From Burhinus oedicnemus (Eukaryota > Chordata > Aves > Charadriiformes > Burhinidae), in contig VFFE01006968.1 in the NCBI GenBank assembly GCA_008921705.1, positions 614,227 to 678,226 on the forward strand: a stretch of DNA of 64,000 nucleotides, written 5' to 3'. A program made the position numbers and the translations under genes. The notes below the pieces were generated by a model. The model was not told the DNA's origin. It did no database searches and saw only the letters and a program-made list of their open reading frames with translations. Positions 62,063 through 64,000 of the stretch are shown piece by piece (position 1 is the stretch's first letter; every line of letters starts with the position of its first letter).

Positions 62063-63322
62063 GAATGAAATTTAGTGAATTACCTGTTCTTCTAAAATGT
62101 GGCCTGCATACAGAAGTAGGCATCAGTCTTTATTGTCCCTTCTCTCTTCTGAAAAATGACAGAGCAGTTGTTTCCCAGCCACCCAAGGTTCATGGAAAAG
62201 GGGGTGCTTATTCAAGCTTTTATTCCAGAAGGAGTTCTCATGCTGTAAAATTTAGTTTCATTTCAAAATTCACTGTCCTCTTATTTGTTCAAGGAATAAG
62301 GTGGAGACCTTGATACTAAATAGTGCCGAACTGACTTCTGCAAGTGTTTCTAAAAAAACAAACTAGTAGAGCTGAAGCTTTCTAGAGAACAGATGATTTT
62401 TTCCCCATCACCACTGACTTTAACAAAATGTAGAACTTGGCCAAGACAGCACATATGTATTGCAAACTCTGCTGTTTCCATTAACCGCAACCCAAGGTCT
62501 TTGCAGAAAGGACTGTGCTCTGGTTTGTTTGACTTTCTGACTCTGGGCCCCCTGAAGAATCAGATATCATAGCCTAAAACCTGTTAAAGTACATCTTGAT
62601 TTCAGGTTGGTAATCCATAACTCAGGATCTGAAAACACACTTATTAACAGAAAGGAGGGATCCCTAAAGATGACAGGTGAATGATGAAAGGTATTTTATT
62701 TATATGTGTCAGATCACAGTCTCTCAAACCACAGTGTTCTCACCTCTGTGGGTAGGTCAGGGCTCTTTGCTTCTTTACCCCCTCAGAGTAAGGCTATAAT
62801 ACTTTCTTAAGACTCTTGCAAAGCATTAAAAAAATGACTTTTCACAGAAGCCTGTTATACCAACACACAGCAAAACAGTCACAACACATGCTGACACATG
62901 CCTATCTATTGCCCTACATTATGTTCTTGATGAGGAAATTCCTTCCAAGTTGTCATATTGCATTAACAGGATTTGAAGTTCAGGCAGACAGAGATAATTT
63001 TTCACTTTAGCAGGAAGTTTGTGTAACACGTATCTCATGGAAAGAGAGGCTAGTTTAAGGGTAGGACCAAAACAAAAGAAAAAAACCACCGAGACTAGAC
63101 AGTGGGGAGAAGTCTTTCCCTCTGAGGCTGGGAGGGGTTGTTGCACATGCACAAAGCAGCCTTTGGAGTACTTCCTTGGCAGATCATTTGGTAAACCTTT
63201 CCACTTCTACTGCAATGCTCAAGAGCCCAAATCCAAAGTGTTCCTAGACTTTCTTAATGGTTATGTACTTGTGCTAACTAGGAAATCGTTTTGCATGATG
63301 CCATGCAAAAGAGTGACCTTAC
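62063..63322. other. Unique sequence (intron if the candidate gene is real)
   Basis: No repeat or gene is recognised. Plus-strand open frames, including the start of a 225-codon frame at 63019-63696, have no identifiable domain. Confidence 0.45.
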
Positions 63323-63394
63323 CTCTACCATCACAGGTTTACACTGTGAAATGGATGTTGGCAGTGGAGAGGTACTGGGATCCTGAAGTCTCTC
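63323..63394 (-). CDS. Candidate internal coding exon, product unknown
   Basis: Reading the minus strand from 63394, a CTGCAG acceptor (63400-63395) with a modest pyrimidine tract precedes 72 nt, which is 24 whole codons. They start ERLQDPSTSPLP and end SQCKPVMVE. The exon ends at GAG|GTAAGG, a strong 5' splice-site match. The reading frame is also open further upstream, to about 63649, through a GC-rich Pro/Cys-rich stretch. The exon could therefore be longer, or the frame could be fortuitous. It is compatible in phase with the candidate terminal exon at 61443-61336. I do not recognise the product. Confidence 0.28.
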
Positions 63395-64000
63395 CTGCAG
63401 AATGGGTGCAGCACAGGAACCTATACCCTGGGTGCAGGGGGGGGTCACTTCCCGGGCTGGGGTACTCACCCACACCTGGGGTGGCAGGGGCGTGGGACAG
63501 GGCAGGACTGCACAGAGCTGGGACACCCACACCTCCCACATCAGGGGTGTGTGGGCAGGAGGTCCTACATGCCCAGATGATGAAGGGTGTCTGTGACCCC
63601 CACAGCCTGGGAGGGGGATGTGTGTGGGCACACAAATCCGTATGTGCATGTGGCACGTGTTGGGATCAGTTACAGAGGGGGTTTAGAAATTTGTAGTTGC
63701 ATGTTACCACTTTATAAGTGGGTGGTATTGTGGTTATCTGTTGTATTGCTGATATCGATCCTGAATGTATTGTTCAATGATTGCCATTGCATTACATATC
63801 ATTAATAAATCAATGCACCACTTCAACCCTGATTTGGCTTAAACTGTGTGAACCGATGGGGACTTGGTACAGTGTTTAGCCAGTGAGAGAAACAATGAGC
63901 TGAATTTTGTCAAATCCTCCTCAATTTGTCTGGATAACCCGCCTAATAAACACTGAGAAATAAGAGTTTCTAATGCACCCATGGGACCGTGAGGAAGACC
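63395..64000. other. GC-rich block followed by a polyadenylation-like signal
   Basis: From 63400 to about 63660 the sequence is G-rich on the plus strand with many GGG and CACACC runs. An AT-rich part with AATAAA (63803-63808) about 20 nt before 'accacttcaaccctg' follows. The order of GC-rich block, TATA-like 'ctttataagtg' (63710-63720) and AATAAA recalls an LTR or a transcript end on the plus strand. I cannot find matching terminal sequences, so it stays unassigned. Confidence 0.3.

Noticed and set aside
63019..63696. 225-codon plus-strand open frame
   Set aside because: No recognisable domain. The second half is driven by G-rich composition, and it overlaps the competing minus-strand exon candidate. 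It is too uncertain to call a gene.
1..64000. tRNA, rRNA, CRISPR arrays, bacterial operons or phage modules
   Set aside because: No cloverleaf with a T-loop GTTCRA context, no rRNA-like wording and no array of direct repeats with unique spacers was seen. The only regular array is the head-to-tail minisatellite without spacers.

Overview
The window looks like gene-poor DNA, intergenic or deep-intronic, from a bird. Three things point there. First, the interspersed repeats are dominated by CR1 LINE copies that end in the avian-type 3' tail (ATTCTATGATTCT). Second, there is a complete solo LTR of a type widespread in birds (ends TGTCCTGG and CCACGACA on its own sense strand). Third, no mammalian L1 or SINE families are visible. 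No prokaryotic, phage or CRISPR feature is present, and most open frames of 60-200 codons are compatible with chance or lie inside repeats.

Layout. 1-6100: unique AT-leaning sequence with one eroded MIR-like SINE. 6115-6626: a very regular 16 x 32-bp minisatellite. 6627-13650: unique sequence, a better MIR copy (7256-7415) and two CR1 copies (10378-10542, 12815-13650). 13651-32310: a long stretch without recognised genes. It holds a homeodomain/POU-like motif cluster near 15.43-15.54 kb, a possible exon near 26.45 kb, a pentanucleotide repeat at 28.77 kb and an unidentified GC-rich block at 30.05-30.66 kb. 32311-33002: a third CR1 copy. 34.7-34.9 kb: a second MIR-like SINE. 36.9-37.2 kb: a very old CR1 fragment on the minus strand. 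43.45-43.88 kb: a fossil PIF/Harbinger transposase, the least expected element here. 53815-55115: the longest CR1 copy, with reverse transcriptase motifs A, B and C recognisable but frameshifted.

The right end may touch a real gene on the minus strand. Two predicted exons, 63394-63323 and 61443-61336, have good splice signals and join in phase 0 to give a short C-terminal tail with a stop codon. The solo LTR would sit in the intron between them. I do not recognise the protein. This is the observation most worth testing.

I found no evidence for a new multi-gene system. The interest lies in the candidate exons, the Harbinger fossil, the minisatellite's internal order and several perfect hairpins.
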